Part shown: positions 1 to 7,541 of the stretch, piece after piece | Layout of the letters: each line of letters opens with the position of its first letter | Position numbering within the stretch: position 1 is the first letter of the stretch | NCBI GenBank assembly: GCA_030426085.1 | Contig: JAUHYW010000076.1 | Coordinates: 1-49,263, forward strand | From: a bacterium | GTDB taxonomy: Bacteria > Myxococcota_A > Bradymonadia > UBA7976 > UBA1532 | Direction: 5' to 3' | Length of the DNA: 49,263 nucleotides | Translations under genes and position numbers: made by a program | Notes under the pieces: generated by a model | What the model saw: only the letters and a program-made list of their open reading frames with translations | The model's database searches: none | Told to the model about the DNA's origin: nothing

Positions 1-1
1 G

Positions 2-250
2 GTGCACGACCCCGACTCGGGCGCGGTGATCGGGGTCATCGAGCGGGTCAAGGCCCACCTGATCGCCGAGCACGTCCAGCCCCGGCTGAGCCAGCTCGGC
101 GCGCTGCCCGAGCCGACCGGCGGGGGGTCGCCCCAGGTGCTGTCGGCGGTGCTCGCCCGGACGTCGGTGCCCGCCCCGCGCAACTCGGCGCCCGGCCGGC
201 GGGCGCGCCCGGCGAAGGGCGATCGGGTCCGGCGGCTCATCCGTCGCTGA
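2..250 (+). CDS. C-terminal fragment of an unidentified protein (5' truncated)
   Basis: The frame is open from the first bases of the window and ends in TGA at 248-250. It is probably the last ~82 residues of a gene beginning upstream, since a GTG at 2-4 would be the only in-window start and has no visible ribosome binding site. The first half looks like a folded, mildly amphipathic segment; the last third is Pro/Arg-rich and disordered-looking, ending in a basic tail. I do not recognise a family. It converges with the lipoprotein gene on the other strand and the two stops are 12 bases apart. Codon use matches its neighbours. Confidence 0.55.
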   Translation: MHDPDSGAVIGVIERVKAHLIAEHVQPRLSQLGALPEPTGGGSPQVLSAVLARTSVPAPRNSAPGRRARPAKGDRVRRLIRR

Positions 251-266
251 GCGGCGCCGGTCTCAG
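247..266. terminator. Hairpin spanning two convergent stops
   Basis: CTGAG at 247-251 pairs with CTCAG at 262-266, and the inner bases 252-259 are themselves a perfect CGGCGCCG palindrome. It covers the stop codons of both convergent genes, so it could act in both directions. There is no T-tract, so intrinsic termination is only inferred. Confidence 0.3.
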
Positions 267-679
267 AACGAAGGCAGGCTGTCGTCGGCCTTCGACGGGG
301 GCCGGCGTTCGGGGTGGGGCGGCGCCTCCGAGTCGGGTTCGGGCGGCGCGGGCGGCGCGGGCGGCGCGCCGGCGGGGGCGGGCGTCGTCGGCGCGAGGCC
401 GCGGCCCAGCGGCGCCGGTGGGGCTGTCGATCGGGCGGACGGCGCGCCGCCGGTGCCGTCGGGGGCGCCGCGTGCGTCGCGCAGGTGGGCCGCCCGGGCC
501 GGCGTCACGCACGTCAGCGCCACGCAGCGCAGGGGCTCGGCGCAGTCGGCCGTGCGCCGACACGACTCGCCCTCGGCGCTGGGTCGCTCGGGCGCGCACC
601 CGCCGAGCAGCGCGAGGGCCGCGGCCAGCGCCAGCGTCGTCGCGGCGGGGCCCGCCCGGGTGTGCTCTCGGTGATGCAT
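263..679 (-). CDS. Small predicted lipoprotein with a short Cys motif and Pro-rich tail
   Basis: A 138-residue product from the ATG at 679; an upstream in-frame ATG at 736 would place a charged extension before the signal peptide and is less likely. The N-terminus has a signal sequence ending in a lipobox (ALLGGC), so the Cys should be lipidated. A short Cys motif follows, of the form GESCRRTADC...LRCVALTC, of a kind common in myxobacterial surface lipoproteins and probably disulfide-bonded. The rest is low-complexity Ala/Pro/Arg with a C-terminal acidic/Ser tail. No enzymatic domain is visible. It is divergent from the PP2C-type gene (104-base spacer). The function is unknown. Confidence 0.65.
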   Translation of the reverse strand: MHHREHTRAGPAATTLALAAALALLGGCAPERPSAEGESCRRTADCAEPLRCVALTCVTPARAAHLRDARGAPDGTGGAPSARSTAPPAPLGRGLAPTTPAPAGAPPAPPAPPEPDSEAPPHPERRPPSKADDSLPSF

Positions 680-783
680 CGGCCGTCGACTCCCCGCCTT
701 CGGGCCGATGATCGGCCGCGGGGCACGGCCGATCAAGCCCCCGCGGCCTTGCCCGGCGGTCGGCGACGTGAGATGCCTACGGC

Positions 784-1548
784 ATGCGACAGCCGCCGCG
801 TCATTTCGAAACCTCGGCCGCCTCGGTCATCGGTCAGTTCCACCGTCGGCGGGGGCAGGGCGGGCAGGACGGCTGGTCCACCGCGACCGGCGACGGGTGG
901 GCGGTCGCGGTGGTCGCCGACGGGGTCTCGGCCAGCCACGGGTCGGAGATCGGGGCCCGGCTCGCCGCCCGGTGGGTGGCCGCCGCCGCCGCCGCCGAGC
1001 TGTCGGCCGGGCGTCAGGTGGCCGATCGGGCGAGCATCACCCGCTGGGTCGACGGCCTCACCGAGCGCCTCGCCCGCCTCGCCGGCGAGATGGCGTGGCC
1101 CGGCGACGACCCGGTGTATGCCATCGCCGACTACTTCCTCTTCACCCTCCAGATGGCCGTCGTCGACCGCGAGCGCTACTGCGTGGCCGGGGTGGGGGAT
1201 GGCATCGTGGGCATCGACGGCGTGTGGACGGTGCTCGAGGCCGAGCAGGCCGGGCCCACCTGCCCGATGTACGCCCGGGTCGGCCCCGAGATGCTCGACG
1301 CGCCGGTCGACACCGCGGTGCAGGTGCACCTCGAGGGCCCCCGGGACGGGTTCCGCCGGCTGGTGGTGGCCACGGACGGCTGCCTGGACTTCCTCGAGGG
1401 CAAGCCGGAGCCGATGACCGGGCTGGTCGACGACCCCGACGCGATCTGGCGCCCGGCCCGGCTGCAAGCGCAGCTCGAGCACCTCTGCGCCCGCCTGGGC
1501 TGGCCCCCGGACGACGCGACGGTGGCCATCATCGGCGCGGTCGGCTGA
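784..1548 (+). CDS. PP2C-family Ser/Thr protein phosphatase
   Basis: A 254-residue protein, single-domain sized. Three acidic metal-site motifs of PP2C phosphatases appear in order: VVADGVSASHGSE near residues 43-55, LVVATDGCLDF near 197-207, and DDATVAIIGA close to the C-terminus. These Asp residues bind the Mn/Mg pair used to hydrolyse phospho-Ser/Thr. There is no signal peptide or membrane segment, so it is cytoplasmic. The start at 784 is the first in-frame ATG before the conserved region, but its ribosome site is weak. No kinase or FHA gene lies beside it here, so its substrate cannot be inferred. Family assignment is firm; role is open. Confidence 0.85.
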   Translation: MRQPPRHFETSAASVIGQFHRRRGQGGQDGWSTATGDGWAVAVVADGVSASHGSEIGARLAARWVAAAAAAELSAGRQVADRASITRWVDGLTERLARLAGEMAWPGDDPVYAIADYFLFTLQMAVVDRERYCVAGVGDGIVGIDGVWTVLEAEQAGPTCPMYARVGPEMLDAPVDTAVQVHLEGPRDGFRRLVVATDGCLDFLEGKPEPMTGLVDDPDAIWRPARLQAQLEHLCARLGWPPDDATVAIIGAVG

Positions 1549-1663
1549 GCGCCGCCCGGCGCGCTCCGAAAAAAACACCGCCCCCGCGCAACCCGCCCGC
1601 CGCTCGCCGGTTGACGTCGACAGCCCCGGCCGTCACCCGACCCATCACGCCGAGAGAGACCCC

Positions 1664-3376
1664 ATGCATCCGTCCGCCCCGTATCGCCTGCTCGCCGCCG
1701 CGCCGCTCGTGCTCGCCCTCGCCGCCTGTGACGAGGGCGGCGGTGAGCCGGGCGCCGAGCCGCCCGCGCCCCAGGCCGTCACCTGGCACCAGGACATCGC
1801 CCCGATCGTCGCCCAGCGCTGCGGGACGTGCCACGTCCCCGGCGGGGTCGCCCCGTTCCCCCTCGACAGCTACGAGACGGTCCGCGACATGGCCTCGGTG
1901 GCCCTGTCGTCGATCGAGGCCGGGCGCATGCCGCCGTGGATGCCCGACCCCGACTGCCGGGACTTCCTCGACGCCCGCATCATGCCCGAGGCCGAGAAGG
2001 AGATGTTCCGGGCGTGGGTCGCCGCCGAGGCGCCCGAGGGCGATCCGACGACGGCGAGCCCGATCGAGGTCGACCCCGGCCCGACGTTCGAGCCGACAGT
2101 GATCGCGGCCCCGGTCGAGGCCTACACCCCCGACGAGGCCTACGACGACGACTACCGCTGCTTCGTGCTCGACGCCGAGTTCCCCGAGGACACTTTCCTG
2201 ACCGCCAGCCAGGTGGTGCCCGACGCCGACGCGCTGGTGCACCACGTCCTGGTCTACGCGGTGGGGCCCGATACGCTCGACGCGGTCACCGAGGCCGACG
2301 CGACCGACGAGGGGCCGGGCTACACCTGCTTCGGCGGGCCCTTCCCCCGCACCGAGGGCGCGGCGGCCAGCGGCAACCCCGGCCTGCCGACCCAGATCGG
2401 AGCCTGGGTGCCGGGCAGCGTGCCCCAGATCTACGAGGACGGCCTCGCGGTGCCCATCGCCGCCGGCAGCCGCATCGTGATGCAGGTGCACTACAACCTG
2501 CTCGGCTCGGCCAGCGAGCCCGACGCGACCACCCTCGAGCTGCGGCTGACCGACGAGCCGCCGGAGATGCTCGTCTCGACCCGCCCGATCATCATCCGCA
2601 ACCTGGACATCCCCGCCGGCGAGGCCGAGGCGGTCAACTTCGCGACCTACCGCAACTACACCGACGAGGCGCTGACCATCGCCGCGGTCGCCGGACACAT
2701 GCACACCCTCGGCACCAGCGTGCGCTCGACCATCCAGCGGGCCGACGGCAGCGAGGAGTGCCTGCTCGACATCCCCGACTGGGACTTCTCGTGGCAGCAG
2801 GGCTACCGCATCCCCCGGGACGCGTGGGTGCGGGTCGAGCCCGACGAGGCCCTGACCATCCGCTGCACCTACGACAACTCGCCGGCCAACCAGCCCTTCG
2901 TCGACGGGCAGCAGATCGAGCCCCGGGACGTGACCTGGGGCGAGGGCACCCTCGACGAGATGTGCATGGTCTACATGACCCTCATCCGCCCCTACACCCC
3001 GCCGGCCCCGGTCGACACGGTCTGCTCGGCGGCCGACGCCGACTGCGTGGCGACCTGCGCCGAGGGCGGGCGGGACAGCGCCGAGTGCATCCTGAGCTGC
3101 GCCGGGCAGGCGACCTGCGGCATCTGCGCCCTGCGTCAGACCATCGGCTGCGGCGGGGCCCGCTGCGCGGCGCCGTTCAGCGCGCTGCAGAATCACGCGT
3201 GCATGGAGAACTGCTTCATCAACACGTTGATGCTCGGCGGCGACACCTCGGCCTGCTTCGCCGAGAAGTGCCCCGTCGAGTTCGCCGAGCTGTCGACCTG
3301 CCTCAGCGAGGTCATCGACTCCGGGAGCTGCGACGCGCCCTTCGCCGACACCTGCGGGCTCGAGCTGCTGCGCTGA
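1664..3376 (+). CDS. Lipoprotein: cytochrome-c domain fused to a copper type II (PHM-like) monooxygenase
   Basis: A 570-residue lipoprotein; the signal peptide ends at a lipobox (ALAAC, Cys22) followed by an acidic tether. An N-terminal c-type cytochrome segment carries CGTCH at residues 53-57 with a distal RMPPWMPD Met motif. The central region matches copper type II ascorbate-dependent monooxygenases: His193-His194 (VHHV) and His276 (QVHYN) for one copper, and His345/His347 (GHMH) plus Met433 (DEMCMVYM) for the other. The last ~110 residues are a Cys-rich module with about 14 cysteines. The family hydroxylates C-H bonds using two coppers and an electron donor; here the attached haem could supply electrons (inference). 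The substrate is unknown. It sits alone between a phosphatase and a convergent regulator. Location is envelope or surface. Confidence 0.85.
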   Translation: MHPSAPYRLLAAAPLVLALAACDEGGGEPGAEPPAPQAVTWHQDIAPIVAQRCGTCHVPGGVAPFPLDSYETVRDMASVALSSIEAGRMPPWMPDPDCRDFLDARIMPEAEKEMFRAWVAAEAPEGDPTTASPIEVDPGPTFEPTVIAAPVEAYTPDEAYDDDYRCFVLDAEFPEDTFLTASQVVPDADALVHHVLVYAVGPDTLDAVTEADATDEGPGYTCFGGPFPRTEGAAASGNPGLPTQIGAWVPGSVPQIYEDGLAVPIAAGSRIVMQVHYNLLGSASEPDATTLELRLTDEPPEMLVSTRPIIIRNLDIPAGEAEAVNFATYRNYTDEALTIAAVAGHMHTLGTSVRSTIQRADGSEECLLDIPDWDFSWQQGYRIPRDAWVRVEPDEALTIRCTYDNSPANQPFVDGQQIEPRDVTWGEGTLDEMCMVYMTLIRPYTPPAPVDTVCSAADADCVATCAEGGRDSAECILSCAGQATCGICALRQTIGCGGARCAAPFSALQNHACMENCFINTLMLGGDTSACFAEKCPVEFAELSTCLSEVIDSGSCDAPFADTCGLELLR

Positions 3377-3388
3377 TCGGGCCCCGCG

Positions 3389-5044
3389 TCAGGCGCGGTC
3401 GAGCCCCAGGCGCCCGATGCGGCTGGCCAGCGTCGTCCGGGGGATGCCCAGCGCCCGCGCGGCGCGGGTCACCACCCCGTCGTGCTCGGCGAGCGCCACC
3501 TGGATGACCCGCCGCTCGAGATCGGCGAGCGCCCCGTGCTCGGCCTCGAGGCGCTGCCAGGTCTCGGCGAGGCGGTCGGCCTCGATCTGGAACCCGTCCA
3601 CCAGCGGCCGCCCCGCGGGCAGCGGGGCCAGCGCCTCGGGCTCGAGGCTGTCGAGGCCCAGGTCGAACGGGTCGAGGTGCCGGGCGTCGATGCGATCGGC
3701 CTCGGCGTCTTCGACCAGCGCCCGGTCGCGGGCCCGCCCCATCACCGCCTCGAGCTGGCGGATGTTGCCCGGCCACTCGATGGACGGCGAGGTCAGCAGC
3801 CGCCGCAGCCCCAGGGTCAGCGTCCAGCCCCGGGTCGGGTCGCGTCGCCGGAGGTAGCTCTCGGCGAGCCACGAGATGTCGCCCCGCCGATCGCGCAGCG
3901 GCGGCATGCGCAGCACCACCCCCGCCAGCCGGTAGTACAGATCACTGCGGAAGCGGCCCGCGCGCATGGCGCCGCTCAGGTCGCCGTTGGTCGCGGCGAT
4001 GATGCGCACCCGCGCCCGCCGGGGGTGGGGCCCGCTGTAGCCCAGCGGGCGGTAGGTGCCGAACTGGGTGAAGTCGAGCAGGAGCTGCTGGGCGGCGGGC
4101 GGCAGGTTCAGGATCTCGTCGAGGATGAGCGTGCCCCCGTCGGCGTGGGTCACGACCCCCTTGCGGGCGCCGACCGCCCCCGAGAAGGCGCCCTTCTCGT
4201 GCCCGAACAGCTCGCTGGTGATGGTGTTGAGGTCGTCGCTCGAGCCCAGGGTGGCCCGGATGACCGGCGCCCGCCCGCTGGCCTCGGCGATGACTTGGGC
4301 CAGCAGCGTCTTGCCGGTGCCCGACTCGCCCGTGATCAGGATCGGCGCGTCGCTGCGCAGCGCGCTGTGCACCTCCCGCCGGGCCCGGTCGAGGTGGCTC
4401 GAGCGCAGCAGCTCGTCCAGGTCGGGCAGGGGCCCCTCCCAGGTGGCCCGCCGCTGGCGCTCGACGGCCAGCGCGGCCTCGGCCCGCCCGGCGCGGCGGG
4501 CCTGGGCGATGGCCGAGGCGATGACCTTGGCCGCGGTGTCGAAGAAGCGCAGGTGCGCCTCGCCCACCTGCTGGCGGATGTGGCGGAAGTCGACGTACAG
4601 CGCGCCGATGGGCGCCGGCTGGTCGCCCTCGCTGGCCGAGAACGGGCGCAGCGGGCCGGCCAGCGCCGAGAAGATGCCCAGCTCGGCCATGCTGGCCACC
4701 GCGCCGGCCTCGGCCATCGGGTGCACCACGGTCGAGGCGCCCCGGCGCAGCGCGTCGTCGATGACCGTGCGGCTGATCTCGAGGCGCTCGGCCTCGCCCA
4801 GCGCCCGCTTGTGGCCCCGGGCGTGGATCGGGGCCGGCGCCTCGCCGGGGCCGCCGAGCAGGATGAGGCCCCGATCGGCGCCGAGCAGCTCGATGAGCAG
4901 GTCGAGGCAGTCGTCGAGCACGCTGTCCCGCTCGACGGCGCGGCCGATGGCGTCGATGAGCGCGCTCAGCGCGCGCCACAGGGCGTCGGGGGAGGGGTCG
5001 GGCAGGTCGGAGAGCGCGGGCGGGCGCGGGGTGGGCTCGATCAT
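3389..5044 (-). CDS. GAF domain sigma-54-dependent transcriptional activator
   Basis: 551 residues from the ATG at 5044; an upstream ATG at 5092 adds a basic 16-residue extension. An N-terminal GAF-like sensor (about residues 30-195) is followed by an AAA+ sigma-54 interaction domain with Walker A GESGTGKT, a sigma-54 contact loop reading GAFSGA (consensus GAFTGA) and Walker B GGTLILDE. The C-terminus is a Fis-type helix-turn-helix (AARALGIPRTTLASRIGRLG). It would bind upstream activating sites and remodel sigma-54 RNA polymerase in response to a small ligand or a partner. There is no receiver domain, so it is not a classical response regulator. The ExbD-like gene is 61 bases upstream on the same strand and may be co-transcribed. 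No sigma-54 promoter was convincingly located nearby. Confidence 0.9.
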   Translation of the reverse strand: MIEPTPRPPALSDLPDPSPDALWRALSALIDAIGRAVERDSVLDDCLDLLIELLGADRGLILLGGPGEAPAPIHARGHKRALGEAERLEISRTVIDDALRRGASTVVHPMAEAGAVASMAELGIFSALAGPLRPFSASEGDQPAPIGALYVDFRHIRQQVGEAHLRFFDTAAKVIASAIAQARRAGRAEAALAVERQRRATWEGPLPDLDELLRSSHLDRARREVHSALRSDAPILITGESGTGKTLLAQVIAEASGRAPVIRATLGSSDDLNTITSELFGHEKGAFSGAVGARKGVVTHADGGTLILDEILNLPPAAQQLLLDFTQFGTYRPLGYSGPHPRRARVRIIAATNGDLSGAMRAGRFRSDLYYRLAGVVLRMPPLRDRRGDISWLAESYLRRRDPTRGWTLTLGLRRLLTSPSIEWPGNIRQLEAVMGRARDRALVEDAEADRIDARHLDPFDLGLDSLEPEALAPLPAGRPLVDGFQIEADRLAETWQRLEAEHGALADLERRVIQVALAEHDGVVTRAARALGIPRTTLASRIGRLGLDRA

Positions 5045-5105
5045 AGGGGCATTGATCGCCCGCCGACGGGCCCGGGTCAACCGGGGAGCCATCGGGGGCG
5101 CGCGC

Positions 5106-5690
5106 TCAGCGCATGGCCACGGTCAGCATCGCGCTGGGGAAGAGCAGCCGATCCTCCGGCGGCCCCTCGCGGGTGGCGGCGGCGGCGAGGGCGTCGGGGC
5201 CGTCGTAGTGATCGGCGGCGAGGCGGGTGCGGGCGACGTCCATGGTCGAGACGACCTCCCGCCAGGGGATGCCCGCGTCGGCCCCGACCATGACCTGGGT
5301 GACGGCGGGCCGCTCGGCTTTGAGCAGCACCAGCGCGTTGTACAGCCCGGCGAAGTCCAGCGCGCCGCCCTTGCGGGGGATGGCGACGTGCTCCGGTTCG
5401 GCGATGGTCGGGTCGAGCAGATCCATCAGCGCGGTGAGCAGGGTGACCCGATCGGCGGCCCGCAGCTCGAAGCCGCCGTGGGCCACGGTGACCGTCAGGC
5501 CCAGCGGGGGGCCGTCGTGGGTGGCGTGGCAGCCGGCGCAGATGCGGGGGGCCTCGACCTCGACGACGCCCACCTGGATGAGCGAGGTGCCCAGCAGGAC
5601 GATGGGGATGAGGCAGACGACGAGGTTCATGATGGGCACGAGGTTCAGCTCGTCGGGGCGGGGTTCGGTCTCGGGGCGGGTGCGGGCCAT
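5106..5690 (-). CDS. ExbD/TolR-like membrane protein with a CxxCH haem-c motif
   Basis: 194 residues. The N-terminus has the typical ExbD/TolR layout: a short cytoplasmic stretch ending ELNLVPIMNLVVCL and one membrane helix to about residue 42, then a periplasmic domain. ExbD/TolR proteins normally couple the proton motive force, with ExbB/TolQ, to outer-membrane transport or division. No ExbB/TolQ gene is in the window. The usual membrane Asp that carries protons is not evident: the helix reads PIMNLVV where ExbD has a PLIDV-like sequence. Just after the helix lies CAGCH (about residues 52-56), a c-type haem attachment motif foreign to the family. The protein may therefore be a repurposed scaffold or a chance motif. 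It is divergent from the lipoprotein gene at 5818. Confidence 0.7.
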   Translation of the reverse strand: MARTRPETEPRPDELNLVPIMNLVVCLIPIVLLGTSLIQVGVVEVEAPRICAGCHATHDGPPLGLTVTVAHGGFELRAADRVTLLTALMDLLDPTIAEPEHVAIPRKGGALDFAGLYNALVLLKAERPAVTQVMVGADAGIPWREVVSTMDVARTRLAADHYDGPDALAAAATREGPPEDRLLFPSAMLTVAMR

Positions 5691-5786
5691 GTCGGCCTCC
5701 TGGTCGCAGTGGATGAACGCGCCTCTGCGACCGGCCGCGACCCGGCGGGTTCCCGACGCGCGTTAGATCTGCCCCGCCGGCCCATC

Positions 5787-5792
5787 TATGGT
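5787..5792 (+). promoter_or_regulatory. Candidate -10 box (TATGGT)
   Basis: TATGGT lies 25 bases before the chosen GTG start at 5818 and fits TANNNT. TAT is uncommon in this GC-rich window, but no convincing -35 box is visible. Confidence 0.35.
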
Positions 5793-5817
5793 GGGCACAC
5801 CCGCAGTGGAGTGCCCC

Positions 5818-6705
5818 GTGAACCCGAAGCGCATCACCTTCCTCGGCGGCGGCCTCGCGATGATGGCCAACGCCGCCTGCATCGAGGACGCCCCCCTCGC
5901 CCCCGACGCCGAGCCGGCCCCCGACGCCACGGTCGACGCGGCCCGCGAACCCCTCCCCGAGCCGGAGCCGCCGCCCGGCCCCGAGCCCGAGCCGCCCCCC
6001 GAACCCGAGCCGCCCACCGACAGCCAGTGCCCGCCCGACGGCTGGGCGTGGTCGGTCATGGGCGCCGCCGTGCGGGGCCCGATCGGCGACGACCGGCCGG
6101 AGGACGGGTTCGGCGTCGAGATCCCGCCGACCGCGCTGACCGTCGTCGCCACCGGCCAGGGGGCGCCGCCGGACGAGGTGCTGCCCGAGCCGATGCGGGA
6201 CGACGGCGTCCTGCGCTTCGGCAGCCGCGACCTCACCGTCTGGTTCACCGCCCGCGACGCCGAGGATCGGCCGTGGACGGTGGCCTTCGCCAGCCCGGTG
6301 CCGCTCGCGTTCGCCGAGGGCGAGGCGGTGACCCTCGGCGGGGTGGTACAGGACGACGGCTGGTTCGGGATCGGCGGCGCGCTGCGGCTCATGGATGCCA
6401 CCGGGCTGCGGGTGTTCGTGACCGCCGCCGGCAGCGCCTTCGACGCGCTGGCGCTGCCCGAGGACATCGCTCTGGGCCGGGGCGCCGAGACGTGCAGCTA
6501 CGCGGAGCCCGACGAGTACTTCTGCGCGTATCAGGGCTTCGCGCTCGAGGCCACCCACGGGGGCGAGGTCCATCGGATCGAGCACCGCGAGACGGCCGCG
6601 GTGGGGCCGTTCGAGGTGGTGCACGGGGGGCTGATGAACATCATCGACCGCGGGGCGTGCAACGCGGCGCCGGAGCAGTTCAACATCGGGATCATCCGCC
6701 GATGA
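5818..6705 (+). CDS. Predicted lipoprotein with a Pro/Glu tether, function unknown
   Basis: 295 residues from the GTG at 5818, chosen because it leaves a clean signal peptide (VNPKRITFLGGGLAMMANAAC) with a lipobox-like end. An ATG at 5788 would add ten residues and overlap a -10-like box. The lipidation site is followed by an Asp/Ala segment and a (PEPEPP)n-rich tether to about residue 64, probably spanning to the cell surface. The remaining ~230 residues look like a beta-rich globular domain with few cysteines (SQCPPDG, ETCSYAEPDEYFCAY, GACNAAP). I do not recognise the family. The stop overlaps the next start (ATGA), so translation with the ferritin-like gene is coupled and the two proteins probably work together. 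Confidence 0.7.
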   Translation: MNPKRITFLGGGLAMMANAACIEDAPLAPDAEPAPDATVDAAREPLPEPEPPPGPEPEPPPEPEPPTDSQCPPDGWAWSVMGAAVRGPIGDDRPEDGFGVEIPPTALTVVATGQGAPPDEVLPEPMRDDGVLRFGSRDLTVWFTARDAEDRPWTVAFASPVPLAFAEGEAVTLGGVVQDDGWFGIGGALRLMDATGLRVFVTAAGSAFDALALPEDIALGRGAETCSYAEPDEYFCAYQGFALEATHGGEVHRIEHRETAAVGPFEVVHGGLMNIIDRGACNAAPEQFNIGIIRR

Positions 6706-7541
6706 CCCGCACTCCGCCGGTCGGGCTGGGCCCGGGCGCCTTCGATGGCATCGACGCGCCATCGGATGCCACGACCGATGCCATGCATGGTGCCATGCCC
6801 GATGCCATGCGGGGCATCGACTGGCAGGCCTTCGACCCGTCGGCCCACGCGCCCGATCTGCTCGAGCGGGCCCGGCGGGTGTGGGCCGAGCGGGTGCAGT
6901 CCGAGTTTCGCTCGCTCCAGATCATGAACCGCTTCCTGACCGAGCTGACCGGGGCCGGCGAGCCGGTGCGGTTCTACGGCGGCGCGGCCGAGCTCGTCGC
7001 CGACGAGGGGCGCCACGTCGCGCTGTGCGGCCGGCTGGTGCAGGCGCTCGGCGGCGCGCCCCGGCTGCCCGACGAGCCCCGGCTGCTCGACCCGCCCGAG
7101 TTCCTCGCCGCGCCGATGGTGCAGCGGGCGCTGGCCACCGCGCTGACGATGCTGGTGGTCGACGAGACGATGTCGGTGGCCTACCTGCGCGATCTGGCGG
7201 CCCGCTGCCGCGACCCGGTGGTCGGCGCCGTGCTGCGGGCGATGGTCGAGGACGAGGACGGGCACGACGCCTACGGCTGGGACTACGTCGGCTGGTCGCT
7301 GCGCCGCTTCGGCGAGGGCACGCTGGGGCGGTGGCGGGCGCTGGTGCAGGGGGCCGTCGCCCGCCACCTGACCTGGGCCGACGGGGTGCTGGGCCCCGAC
7401 GCCGACCTCGACCGGCCGCTGCCCGAGGAGCCGGCGCTGGCCGATCTGGGGCTCTTCGGCGAGGTGCGGCAGGCGCTGATCTGCCGGCGGACGTGGCGTG
7501 ATCTGATCGGCCCCCGGCTGGTGGCGCTCAGGCTCCAGTAG
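6702..7541 (+). CDS. Ferritin-like diiron-fold protein
   Basis: 279 residues. The ATG at 6702 overlaps the preceding stop by four bases, which supports this start, although the first ~36 residues are low-complexity and in-frame ATGs exist up to 6807. The remainder is helical and carries the four-helix diiron pattern: an early Glu (QSEFRS), ExxH (DEGRHVALC), a Glu in helix 3 (VVDETMS) and ExxH (EDEDGHDAY). Such proteins range from iron storage and oxidoreductases to structural relatives; no substrate can be assigned. There is no signal peptide, whereas its coupled upstream partner is a lipoprotein. The 3' end overlaps the convergent amidase gene by 14 bases. Confidence 0.75.
   Translation: MTRTPPVGLGPGAFDGIDAPSDATTDAMHGAMPDAMRGIDWQAFDPSAHAPDLLERARRVWAERVQSEFRSLQIMNRFLTELTGAGEPVRFYGGAAELVADEGRHVALCGRLVQALGGAPRLPDEPRLLDPPEFLAAPMVQRALATALTMLVVDETMSVAYLRDLAARCRDPVVGAVLRAMVEDEDGHDAYGWDYVGWSLRRFGEGTLGRWRALVQGAVARHLTWADGVLGPDADLDRPLPEEPALADLGLFGEVRQALICRRTWRDLIGPRLVALRLQ
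6744..6809. repeat. Cluster of GATGSCAT-type words
   Basis: Within the first 36 codons of the ferritin-like gene, GATGGCATC (6744-6752) and two GATGCCATG copies (from 6777 and 6801) occur with partial copies such as GATGCCACG and GTGCCATG. They encode the low-complexity Asp-Ala-Met segment. This is the densest local run of a word that recurs through the window. Confidence 0.6.

Noticed and set aside
1555-1590. GCGCCG-CC-CGGCGC hairpin plus an A-run after the phosphatase gene, first read as a terminator
   Set aside because: The A-run follows the hairpin on the plus strand, which is the wrong polarity for an intrinsic terminator; on the minus strand the T-run would precede the stem.
3482-5293. 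Plus-strand frame opposite the sigma-54 activator
   Set aside because: It is the composition shadow of the activator, which has all AAA+ motifs.
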